Made by a program: the position numbers and the translations under genes | In this document: piece after piece, positions 1-5,830 of the stretch | Layout: the number at the start of each line of letters is the position of its first letter | Numbering within the stretch: position 1 is the stretch's first letter | Assembly: GCA_026996935.1 (NCBI GenBank) | Contig: JALWJW010000387.1 | Coordinates: forward strand, 1 to 10,164 | Reading direction: 5' to 3' | Length of the DNA: 10,164 nucleotides | Source of the DNA: Hyphomicrobiales bacterium | GTDB taxonomy: Bacteria > Pseudomonadota > Alphaproteobacteria > Rhizobiales > Aestuariivirgaceae | The notes under the pieces: generated by a model | The model's database searches: none | Seen by the model: only the letters and a program-made list of their open reading frames with translations | What the model was told of the DNA's origin: nothing

Positions 1-2
1 CC

Positions 3-809
3 ATTAGCGATCGGGGCTGGTGGGTCAAAGGGACGTTAAAAACAGACCGGGCCGAAAATTTGTCCGGCATCAAAGATGTTTCGATTAAACGCTTGAAAAT
101 ATGGCGAAAATCCAGACAAAATGACAATCACTGGCTCGACAGCGAAGCGCTGGCACCTTGGGATTCATCTGGCACCAATGGAAATTTATTAGTCGGATTT
201 GAACGCCGCGAGCGGATTTTATTATATAAGAACCAATCAGGGTCATTTCCAACAACCCCCCGTCAGATCAAAACTCCAAAAGCAATCGCCACCGGTCCCT
301 TTAATGGTGAACTGGAATCAATTGGACGGTTTTATGCTGGTCCGAAAAAAAAGTGGCTGATTGCCATTTCAGAAGAAAATCTCGATTCTAAAGGCAATAT
401 TCGTGGCTGGATATGGCAAAACAAAAAAAATGGTGCAGCGCGCGCCATCACCTTTTCAATAAAACGGCTCACCGACCACGCAATCACCGATTTGGCCGTA
501 GCACCTGACGGCAGATCCTTTTTCATCTTAGAGCGCAGTTTCAGCCTGTCAAAACTACCCGGTTTTGCCATCAGACAATTTAAAACAACAAATTTGAAAC
601 CTGGCAATACTTTAAAAGGTGATCTCTTATTTTCTGGCCGCCAGCCTTTTTTTGCTATTGATAATATGGAAGGGCTGGCCGTTCACCAAACAGAAAAAGC
701 CGCGATTCAATTAACCATCATTTCTGATGATAATTTCAATCGCAGCTTACAAAGGACGCTAATTTACCGATTTGAGCTTATTAAGCCCAAAACTGATAAT
801 GAAAATTAG
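3..809 (+). CDS. Esterase-like activity of phytase family protein (5' end outside window)
   Basis: The reading frame is open from the left edge to the TAG at 807-809, giving 268 residues. The in-frame TTG at 60 is not the start, because the residues before it (ISDRGWWVKG from nt 3) already match this family. Recognisable blocks, numbered in the fragment, are the opening ISDRG, DSEAL at 46-50 followed by LLVGFERRERI at 62-72, NMEGLAV at 221-227 and ISDDNFN at 240-246. These acidic blade motifs are typical of the PF13449 phytase-like beta-propeller. Family members are usually secreted and somewhat over 300 residues long, so the signal peptide and first blades probably lie upstream. The substrate is unknown, and the family name does not prove phytase or esterase activity. 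The gene converges on rpmB and overlaps it by 4 bases. In Hyphomicrobiales, as I recall, this gene often sits between cobT and rpmB, so cobT may lie to the left. Confidence 0.85.
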   Translation: MSDRGWWVKGTLKTDRAENLSGIKDVSIKRLKIWRKSRQNDNHWLDSEALAPWDSSGTNGNLLVGFERRERILLYKNQSGSFPTTPRQIKTPKAIATGPFNGELESIGRFYAGPKKKWLIAISEENLDSKGNIRGWIWQNKKNGAARAITFSIKRLTDHAITDLAVAPDGRSFFILERSFSLSKLPGFAIRQFKTTNLKPGNTLKGDLLFSGRQPFFAIDNMEGLAVHQTEKAAIQLTIISDDNFNRSLQRTLIYRFELIKPKTDNEN

Positions 810-1090
810 GCAGCTACTTTTTTAGCAATCAAACGCTTGATTTTTAGAACTTTAGGAGAAAGCTCAGCATCTTTTGATTTTGCCAGAAATGCATCAAGAC
901 CACCACGGTGCTCAACAGATTTTAATGCACGTGTACAAACACGCATAGCAAAAGACTGACCCAATGTTTCGCTCATCAAATGAACATTACACAAATTAGG
1001 CAAAAAACGACGGCGTGATCTATTTTTAGCGTGAGAAACATTGTTTCCTGCTTGAACACCTTTTCCGGTCAACTCGCAACGGCGGGCCAT
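806..1090 (-). CDS. rpmB: 50S ribosomal protein L28
   Basis: This encodes a 94-residue, very basic protein of the large ribosomal subunit, with the usual L28 opening MARRCELTGKG. The block GNNVSHAKNRSRRRFLPNL follows at 16-34. An alphaproteobacterial-length C-terminus ends in a lysine-rich tail (LKIKRLIAKKV). The ATG at 1090 is preceded by a GGAG ribosome-binding site at 1098-1101 on the minus strand, with 7 bases between them, which fixes the start. The gene is monocistronic in this window and is driven by a strong promoter at 1180-1208. Its TAA stop lies inside the end of the convergent phytase-like gene, and no strong terminator is visible there. No rpmG (L33) neighbour is present, unlike the enterobacterial rpmBG pair; a separate rpmB is normal in alphaproteobacteria. 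Confidence 0.98.
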   Translation of the reverse strand: MARRCELTGKGVQAGNNVSHAKNRSRRRFLPNLCNVHLMSETLGQSFAMRVCTRALKSVEHRGGLDAFLAKSKDAELSPKVLKIKRLIAKKVAA

Positions 1091-1422
1091 GGAACTACTC
1101 CAAATTCTCTAGTTAATATCAAAAGCTGAAAACAATATAATCCAGCATAAAGGGTAAACCCTCTTTCAATTCAGCCGTTCGTATAGGCGACCTGACCAAA
1201 AACGTCAAGGAAAATACGTCATTGAATTCATTCATGCGACGCTTTGCAGGAAACAATTTCAAGACCATAATCAATTTCACCCCGCTAAAGGTAACAATAG
1301 TTTAACAATCCACCTTACAACCGGTCAAAATTCGAACAAATTACCAGCCTAAATCTGCAAAAACAAGCAACGGGCTGGTTGCAGCAATTAAGGCAAAAAA
1401 GCCAATTATGGACGGAAAATAA
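1091..1422. other. Divergent intergenic region rpmB / DUF3108 gene
   Basis: This 332-base non-coding stretch lies between divergent starts. The rpmB side holds the promoter at 1180-1208 and a possible small leader hairpin at 1149-1164. The DUF3108 side has no convincing -35/-10 pair that I can defend. It does contain a 7-bp inverted repeat, ACCAGCC at 1343-1349 and GGCTGGT at 1373-1379, and a GGACGGA ribosome-binding site at 1410-1416 before the ATG at 1423. CGTCA occurs twice, 14 bases apart (1203 and 1217), at the -35 of the rpmB promoter. I see no RNA gene, riboswitch or transposon remnant here. Confidence 0.6.
1180..1208 (-). promoter_or_regulatory. Housekeeping-type promoter of rpmB
   Basis: Read on the minus strand, a -35 box TTGACG (1203-1208) is followed after exactly 17 bases by TATACG (1180-1185), preceded by C. 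This matches the alphaproteobacterial sigma-70 pattern TTGAC-N17-TATNNT well in the -35 and partly in the -10. A T-rich stretch lies just upstream of the -35. Transcription should begin near 1173, giving a leader of about 80 nt before the rpmB ATG. This is the best-matching promoter in the window, which fits a ribosomal protein gene. It is inferred from sequence only. Confidence 0.7.
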
Positions 1423-2268
1423 ATGAATTTTCGATTTAAACATCGAGCAGCAAAAACCATTGTTGCGGCAACAACATTAAGTCTAATAGCCATCACTTTT
1501 GGCATCACCAAGCACACATATGCAGCAAGCACAGACCGTGTAAATCTGTCCTATGCGGTTTACGTCGGCTCAACTAAAATGTTTAAAATTGGTTACAGCC
1601 TTGAGCTGAACCCGACATCCTATAAAGCGGTCATGCAACTCAAACCAAAAGGCATTGCCAAACTATTTGCAAATATTTCAATGCTTATGCAAGCCAATGG
1701 CAATCTGGACAAAGTCTCTATTTCACCAGTTTATTTTTCTAATTACCAAAAAAAGAAACAACGCAAGCGTACCGCTGAAATAAACTGGAGCAAAACCGGG
1801 CAACCAGCCACAACAAGAACCTGGAAAATTGGCACAGCAAAACGCAATTCACTGAGCAAAACCCTTAAAGCCAGTATACCAGACCCGATATCTGCCTTTT
1901 TACAAGTCGGTATCACCAGTGCTCAAAAACCTTGTGTCGGCACCCAACGCATTTATGATGGCAGCACAGTTTATGATTTGAGCTTTAAACTGCTAAAACA
2001 AACCACATTTACCCCCAATAGCCCGGGCAGCTACAAAGGCCCCGCCTTTAAATGTCAAATCAAGCACACACCTGTTGCAGGTTTTTCACCCAAACGATTT
2101 GCCAAAGCACTTGCCAAACCTGCTATTTTTAATGTGTGGTTTGCCCCTGTCGCTTCGAAAGTTGCTGAAAAAACCATCCTTATTCCCGTTGCTGCAACCG
2201 GTACCGTAAAAGGGCGGGCTTTTAGCGCATATTCACGCCGTGCACTGTTTAATGGCCAACCCATGTAA
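1423..2268 (+). CDS. Secreted DUF3108 family protein of unknown function
   Basis: This is a 281-residue protein with a Sec signal peptide: a basic start (MNFRFKHRAAK), a hydrophobic segment at about 12-28 and a likely cleavage site near HTYAA at 31-35. The mature part resembles PF11306 (DUF3108), a predicted periplasmic or outer-membrane-linked domain. Supporting features are an opening beta-strand block YAVYVGS at 44-50, DPISAFLQV at 154-162, a CVGTQRIYDGSTVYDL segment beginning at Cys171, and FKCQIKHTPVAGF with Cys211. The two cysteines could form a disulfide in the periplasm; this is inference. The sequence is rich in Lys (runs such as KKKQRKR) and has no recognisable catalytic motif. The start is supported by GGACGGA about 6 bases upstream. 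It lies next to rpmB, an arrangement I recall from other Hyphomicrobiales, but nothing here ties it to translation. Function is unknown. Confidence 0.8.
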   Translation: MNFRFKHRAAKTIVAATTLSLIAITFGITKHTYAASTDRVNLSYAVYVGSTKMFKIGYSLELNPTSYKAVMQLKPKGIAKLFANISMLMQANGNLDKVSISPVYFSNYQKKKQRKRTAEINWSKTGQPATTRTWKIGTAKRNSLSKTLKASIPDPISAFLQVGITSAQKPCVGTQRIYDGSTVYDLSFKLLKQTTFTPNSPGSYKGPAFKCQIKHTPVAGFSPKRFAKALAKPAIFNVWFAPVASKVAEKTILIPVAATGTVKGRAFSAYSRRALFNGQPM

Positions 2269-2324
2269 TTTATACAACCTGCATGACCTAAAACATCTTG
2301 CTCTAAGTTTTAAAAAACAAATCC

Positions 2325-2357
2325 AATAAAAAAGGCCCGATTACATATCGGGCCTTT
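2325..2357 (-). terminator. Rho-independent terminator of gap
   Basis: A perfect 10-bp stem, AAAGGCCCGA (2331-2340) and TCGGGCCTTT (2348-2357), encloses a 7-base loop. On the minus strand it starts 22 bases after the gap stop codon and runs into a T-rich tail (six T, then ATT), a classic intrinsic terminator. On the plus strand the same stem lies 62 bases after the DUF3108 stop but is followed only by TTTACC. It may stop that transcript less well. It shows that gap is not co-transcribed with anything downstream. Confidence 0.93.
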
Positions 2358-2379
2358 ACCATATTGTATGTGGCAGGTT

Positions 2380-3387
2380 TTAAAGAAACTTAGCCATTGC
2401 AATAGCTGTATCGCTCATACGGTTTGAGAAACCCCATTCATTGTCATACCAGCTCATCACACGACACAATTTACCAGGCATAACCTTGGTTTGATCCAGG
2501 TGGAATGTTGATGAATGTGGGTCATGGTTAAAGTCAATAGAAACATTTGGCTGATCTGTAACATTAAGCACACCTTTTAGCGGGCCTGCTGCTGCAGCTT
2601 TCATTGCTTCATTAATTTCTTCAACTGTGGTTTCACGTGTTGGAATGAATTTCAAGTCCACAACAGAAACATTAGGTGTTGGCACCCGCACAGATACACC
2701 ATCAAGTTTACCATTAAGCTCTGGCAACACCAAACCAACAGCTTTAGCAGCACCAGTTGATGTTGGGATCATTGATTGAGCCGCAGAACGTCCGCGATAC
2801 AAATCAGAATGCATCGTATCAAGAGTTGGCTGATCACCCGTGTATGAGTGAATAGTGGTCATAAAGCCTTCTTCGATACCAACAGTATCATTTAGAACTT
2901 TAGCAATTGGTGCCAGGCAGTTGGTTGTGCATGATGCGTTTGAAACAACAACATGATCAGCGCTCAGCTTGTCACTATTAACACCATAAACCACTGTCAG
3001 GTCAGCATTTGCACCCGGCGCTGAAATCAAAACACGTTTTGCACCCGCATCAAGGTGAGCGGTTGCTTTATCGCGTGCTGTAAAAATACCAGTACATTCC
3101 ATGGCAATATCAACACCAAGTTCACCCCAAGGCAAATCAGCAGGGTTACGTTCAGCGGTTACTTTAATAGGACCTGTGCCCACATCAATGCTATCACCAT
3201 CAACTGTTACAGTGCCTGGAAAGCGACCATGCACACTATCAAAACGCAAAAGATGTGCGTTTGTTTCAACTGGGCCAAGATCGTTAATCGCAACGACTTC
3301 AATGTCTTTACGACCACTTTCGGCAATTGCCCGCAAAACGTTCCGACCGATACGACCAAATCCGTTAATTGCTACACGTACTGTCAT
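2380..3387 (-). CDS. gap: Type I glyceraldehyde-3-phosphate dehydrogenase
   Basis: This 335-residue cytosolic enzyme oxidises and phosphorylates glyceraldehyde 3-phosphate to 1,3-bisphosphoglycerate in glycolysis, and works in reverse in gluconeogenesis. The Rossmann fold begins with INGFGRIGRN at 7-16. The catalytic segment SNASCTTNCLAP holds Cys153, and the partner His180 lies in TTIHSYTGDQ. IPTSTGAAKAV and the C-terminal WYDNEWGFSNR are intact. The ATG at 3387 is chosen because GGAG lies 7 bases upstream at 3394-3397; a four-codon longer TTG start would begin inside that ribosome-binding site. The cofactor pocket is mixed. Asp36-Leu37 match the Asp32-Leu33 of NAD enzymes, but the Leu187-Pro188 pair of the Bacillus numbering is replaced by Thr191-Met192. 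NAD as main cofactor is likely but not certain. The gene stands alone between its own probable promoter and a strong terminator, without tkt, pgk or fba. Confidence 0.98.
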   Translation of the reverse strand: MTVRVAINGFGRIGRNVLRAIAESGRKDIEVVAINDLGPVETNAHLLRFDSVHGRFPGTVTVDGDSIDVGTGPIKVTAERNPADLPWGELGVDIAMECTGIFTARDKATAHLDAGAKRVLISAPGANADLTVVYGVNSDKLSADHVVVSNASCTTNCLAPIAKVLNDTVGIEEGFMTTIHSYTGDQPTLDTMHSDLYRGRSAAQSMIPTSTGAAKAVGLVLPELNGKLDGVSVRVPTPNVSVVDLKFIPTRETTVEEINEAMKAAAAGPLKGVLNVTDQPNVSIDFNHDPHSSTFHLDQTKVMPGKLCRVMSWYDNEWGFSNRMSDTAIAMAKFL

Positions 3388-3393
3388 TTGTTT

Positions 3394-3397
3394 CTCC
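3394..3397 (-). promoter_or_regulatory. Ribosome-binding site that sets the gap start
   Basis: GGAG on the minus strand lies 6-7 bases before the ATG at 3387. The alternative in-frame TTG at 3399 overlaps it and would leave that start without a ribosome-binding site. The shorter 335-residue product also begins with the standard GAPDH N-terminus MTVRVAINGF. Confidence 0.85.
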
Positions 3398-3453
3398 AAA
3401 ATCCCATTAGTTAAGAATACGCACTTTAATAAATAAAAGTCCGCATTTTAAAG

Positions 3454-3492
3454 TTTTCCTTGATTACCGTTTGATTTATAGAGCAAGGAAAA
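3454..3492. repeat. Inverted repeat flanking the probable gap -10 box
   Basis: TTTTCCTTG at 3454-3462 and CAAGGAAAA at 3484-3492 form a perfect 9-bp inverted repeat with 21 bases between the arms, about 30 bp centre to centre. The arms sit on either side of the predicted gap -10 box, on roughly the same face of the helix if three turns apart. It could be an operator. In RNA it would be only an AT-rich stem with a long loop and no terminator tail. Confidence 0.5.
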
Positions 3493-3503
3493 AATCATGT
3501 AAG
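3475..3503 (-). promoter_or_regulatory. Possible gap promoter
   Basis: Read on the minus strand, CTTACA (3498-3503) and TATAAA (3475-3480) are separated by 17 bases. The -10 matches five of six consensus bases and the -35 four of six. This is the best pair I find upstream of gap. It would give a leader of roughly 80 nt. The 9-bp inverted repeat at 3454-3492 brackets its -10 box, so a regulator could act here. This is moderate evidence only. Confidence 0.4.
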
Positions 3504-3537
3504 ACTTTAGGGGGGAGGTATTTTGAAGCAGGTACGC

Positions 3538-3566
3538 TTGACCAGGCCGTCAGTTTTGCCTATCTC
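3538..3566 (+). promoter_or_regulatory. Promoter of the def-fmt-truA operon
   Basis: TTGACC (3538-3543) is followed after 17 bases by TATCTC (3561-3566), preceded by C, which fits the alphaproteobacterial housekeeping pattern. Transcription would start near 3573. The leader would be about 50 nt, ending in an AGGA ribosome-binding site (3614-3617) 7 bases before the def ATG. No other promoter is needed for fmt or truA, whose starts lie at or within 2 bases of the preceding stop. Confidence 0.65.
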
Positions 3567-3624
3567 AATCTCACAAATTACTTTTTAACCACATTAGATT
3601 TATCTAAAACCCTAGGATTTTAAA

Positions 3625-4143
3625 ATGTCATTACGAGACATTGTCATACTTCCCGATAATATTTTAAAACAAACCTCTGCCCCGTTTGAAAAAATTGACG
3701 CTGATGTGCGCGCGCTGGCCGATGATATGTTCGATACCATGTATCACGCCCCCGGCATTGGCCTGGCCGCTGTTCAAATCGGCTTACTGCAACGTATGCT
3801 GGTTGTTGATGTCGCCAAAGAAGATGAGCCGCGCGAACCTATTTGCATGATCAACCCGAAAATTGTCTGGTCCAGCGAAGAACTTTCAGAATATGAAGAA
3901 GGATGCCTGTCCATTCCAGAAACCTACGATCTGGTCACCCGCCCTGCCGAAATCAAAGTAACATATCAAGATCGCGAAGGAGCCAATTGCGAGCGCCATT
4001 GCGAAGGCTTATTGGCCACTTGCGTTCAACACGAAATCGATCACTTGGACGGCATTTTATTCATCGATCATATTTCACGACTAAAACGTGACCGTATCAT
4101 CAAAAAATTCGTTAAAGCGGCAAAACAAAAAGCGATCATGTAA
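3625..4143 (+). CDS. def: Peptide deformylase
   Basis: This 172-residue metalloenzyme removes the formyl group from the N-terminal methionine of new proteins as they leave the ribosome. All three family motifs are intact: GIGLAAVQ at 44-51, EGCLS at 92-96 with metal ligand Cys94, and QHEIDH at 135-140 with ligands His136 and His140 and catalytic Glu137. Length and motif spacing fit the Gram-negative type 1 class, usually an Fe(II) enzyme in the cell. The basic C-terminal tail (RLKRDRIIKKFVKAAKQK) is the usual helix that contacts the ribosome. The ATG has AGGA 7 bases upstream. Its TAA overlaps the fmt ATG by one base (TAATG), so the two proteins of the formyl-Met cycle are translationally coupled. 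Confidence 0.98.
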   Translation: MSLRDIVILPDNILKQTSAPFEKIDADVRALADDMFDTMYHAPGIGLAAVQIGLLQRMLVVDVAKEDEPREPICMINPKIVWSSEELSEYEEGCLSIPETYDLVTRPAEIKVTYQDREGANCERHCEGLLATCVQHEIDHLDGILFIDHISRLKRDRIIKKFVKAAKQKAIM

Positions 4144-5072
4144 TGACTCTACGTCTCATCTTCATGGGCACACCCGATTTTTCAGTCAAAATACTGGAAA
4201 AACTCATTGCCCGGGGTCATGACATTTGTGCGGTTTATTCTCAACCACCGCGCAAAAGCGGTCGTGGTATGAAATTGCGCCCTTCACCCGTTCACGCTTG
4301 TGCCGAAAAAAACAATATTCCCGTTTTCACTCCGTCATCATTAAAACACAGCGATGAACAGCAACGATTTGCCGACCTAAAAGCTGATGCCGCCGTGGTT
4401 GTTGCCTATGGTCTGATCTTACCTCAAGCCATCTTAGACTTACCCAAACACGGTTGCTTTAATGTCCATGCCTCACTGCTCCCACGCTGGCGCGGTGCCG
4501 CCCCCATTCAACGCGCCATTATGGCAGGCGATGAAGAAACAGGTGTCACCATCATGCAAATGGAAGCAGGGCTTGATACCGGGCCAATGTGTTTAAAACA
4601 AACCATCGCGATTACTGATCAAACCACCGCAAGTTCACTGCATGATGAGCTTGCCATTATCGGGGCTGATTTAATGGCCCGCGCTCTTGATGAGTTACAG
4701 GCTGGCACTTTACACTTTACCCCCCAGCCTGAAGACGGGGTGACCTATGCCAGTAAAATCGATAAAGCTGAAAGCCGTATTCAATTCAACCAATCCGCCA
4801 AACAGGTTTTGCGCCATATTCATGGCCTTTCACCCTTCCCCGGCAGTTGGCTTAATTTAAACATTGACGATCAGGACATTCGGATCAAAATTTTACAGGC
4901 AAAAATTTCGCCTGCAACTGGACAGGCAGGCAATATCATTGATGATCAATTCACCATAGCCTGCGCTTCTGGTGCCATCATCCCCACCCGCCTGCAACGC
5001 CAGGGCAAAGGTGCAATGGATTTGGAAACCTTTCTGCGCGGAACAAAAGTTTCTGCAGGGATGAAGGTTTAA
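4143..5072 (+). CDS. fmt: Methionyl-tRNA formyltransferase
   Basis: This 309-residue enzyme transfers a formyl group from 10-formyltetrahydrofolate to Met-tRNA(fMet) so that translation can start. The N-terminal formyltransferase fold opens with FMGTPDFSV at 7-15. It carries the catalytic Asn107 and His109 in FNVHASLLPRWRGAAPIQ, and Asp145 in EAGLDTGPM. The loop PPRKSGRGMKLRPSPV at 35-50 matches the folate/tRNA-contact region of Fmt. A C-terminal tRNA-binding domain begins near 208 (YASKIDKAES) and includes the HGLSPFPGSW block. The start overlaps the def stop by one base. The gene ends 2 bases before truA. Confidence 0.98.
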   Translation: MTLRLIFMGTPDFSVKILEKLIARGHDICAVYSQPPRKSGRGMKLRPSPVHACAEKNNIPVFTPSSLKHSDEQQRFADLKADAAVVVAYGLILPQAILDLPKHGCFNVHASLLPRWRGAAPIQRAIMAGDEETGVTIMQMEAGLDTGPMCLKQTIAITDQTTASSLHDELAIIGADLMARALDELQAGTLHFTPQPEDGVTYASKIDKAESRIQFNQSAKQVLRHIHGLSPFPGSWLNLNIDDQDIRIKILQAKISPATGQAGNIIDDQFTIACASGAIIPTRLQRQGKGAMDLETFLRGTKVSAGMKV

Positions 5073-5074
5073 AC

Positions 5075-5830
5075 ATGGCCCGGTTTTTCCTGACAATTGA
5101 ATATGACGGCTCTCCCTATTCTGGTTGGCAACGGCAAGAAAACGCTCCTTCTGTTCAAGAAGCAATTGAAACCGCCCTTACCCGATTAGGCGAGCCGGAC
5201 ACGCTGGTTTATGGCGCAGGGCGCACAGACACAGGCGTTCACGCCATTGCCCAAGTTGCCCATGTCGACCTTGAGCGAGAATGGACAGGGTTTAAATTAC
5301 GCGAAGCCATTAATTCAATGCTGCGACCTCACCCCATTTCAATTATCGAGGCGACACTTGTTGATGATGAAGCCCATGCCCGTTTTGATGCCAGGGCCCG
5401 TCACTACCTTTTTCGCATTATCAACCGCCGCCCCAATCTGGCGCTCGAACTGGGCAAAGCCTGGCACGTTAAACAACCACTTGATGTGATGAAAATGAAC
5501 GAAGCCGGGCAATTATTGCTCGGCACTCATGATTTTACCACTTATCGCGCCAGCCGCTGCCAAAGCAAATCTCCTGTCAAAACCCTTGATCGATTAGATG
5601 TTACTCAAAATGGCAATGTCATCGAAATCCGCGCCAGCGCCAGATCGTTCCTGCACAATCAGGTCCGCTCATTTGCCGGCACTTTAAAAAAGGTTGGCGA
5701 TGGCAGTTGGCAACCGCGCGATGTTGTCACCGCACTTAAAGCAAAGTCCCGCGATGCCTGCGCACCCGTTGCCCCGCCGCACGGATTATATCTGGTAAAA
5801 GTTGATTACCCGCGCAGTTTAAATCTTTGA
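5075..5830 (+). CDS. truA: tRNA pseudouridine(38-40) synthase
   Basis: This 251-residue enzyme turns uridines 38, 39 and 40 of the tRNA anticodon arm into pseudouridine and needs no cofactor. The catalytic Asp52 lies in GAGRTDTGVHA at 47-57. Tyr111 in ARHYLFRI is the conserved active-site tyrosine. HDFTTYRAS at 152-160 and FLHNQVRSFAGTL at 192-204 complete the family pattern. The length is normal for TruA. GAAGG at 5063-5067, inside the end of fmt, serves as ribosome-binding site 7 bases before the ATG. truA is the last gene of the operon here, whereas many Hyphomicrobiales have dapE next. The last 25 bases overlap, tail to tail, the aromatic acid-CoA ligase gene on the other strand, with no terminator hairpin visible after the stop. 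Confidence 0.98.
   Translation: MARFFLTIEYDGSPYSGWQRQENAPSVQEAIETALTRLGEPDTLVYGAGRTDTGVHAIAQVAHVDLEREWTGFKLREAINSMLRPHPISIIEATLVDDEAHARFDARARHYLFRIINRRPNLALELGKAWHVKQPLDVMKMNEAGQLLLGTHDFTTYRASRCQSKSPVKTLDRLDVTQNGNVIEIRASARSFLHNQVRSFAGTLKKVGDGSWQPRDVVTALKAKSRDACAPVAPPHGLYLVKVDYPRSLNL

Noticed and set aside
60..62. TTG as start of the phytase-like protein
   Set aside because: The codons before it to the window edge are open and match the family, so the gene is cut by the edge rather than starting here.
827..842. Hairpin AATCAA-ACGC-TTGATT followed by T, as a terminator for the phytase-like gene
   Set aside because: It lies within the rpmB coding sequence (codons for IKRLIA), has only 6 bp with a single G-C pair, and only a short T run.
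1343..1379. Inverted repeat ACCAGCC/GGCTGGT upstream of the DUF3108 gene as an operator or riboswitch
   Set aside because: It has only 7 bp with a 23-base loop and competes with other equally weak pairings; it is noted in the intergenic entry but not claimed.
3388..3399. A four-codon longer TTG start for gap
   Set aside because: The TTG overlaps the GGAG ribosome-binding site that serves the ATG at 3387.
3055..3436. Two plus-strand open frames of 119 and 111 codons opposite gap
   Set aside because: They lie antisense to a clear GAPDH gene, are rich in Thr, Cys and Ser as expected of a shadow frame, and have no ribosome-binding site or family motif.
3594..3607. Small palindrome TTAGAT/ATCTAA in the def leader
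   Set aside because: It is short, AT-only apart from one G-C pair, and has a 2-4 base loop; there is no reason to think it regulates def.
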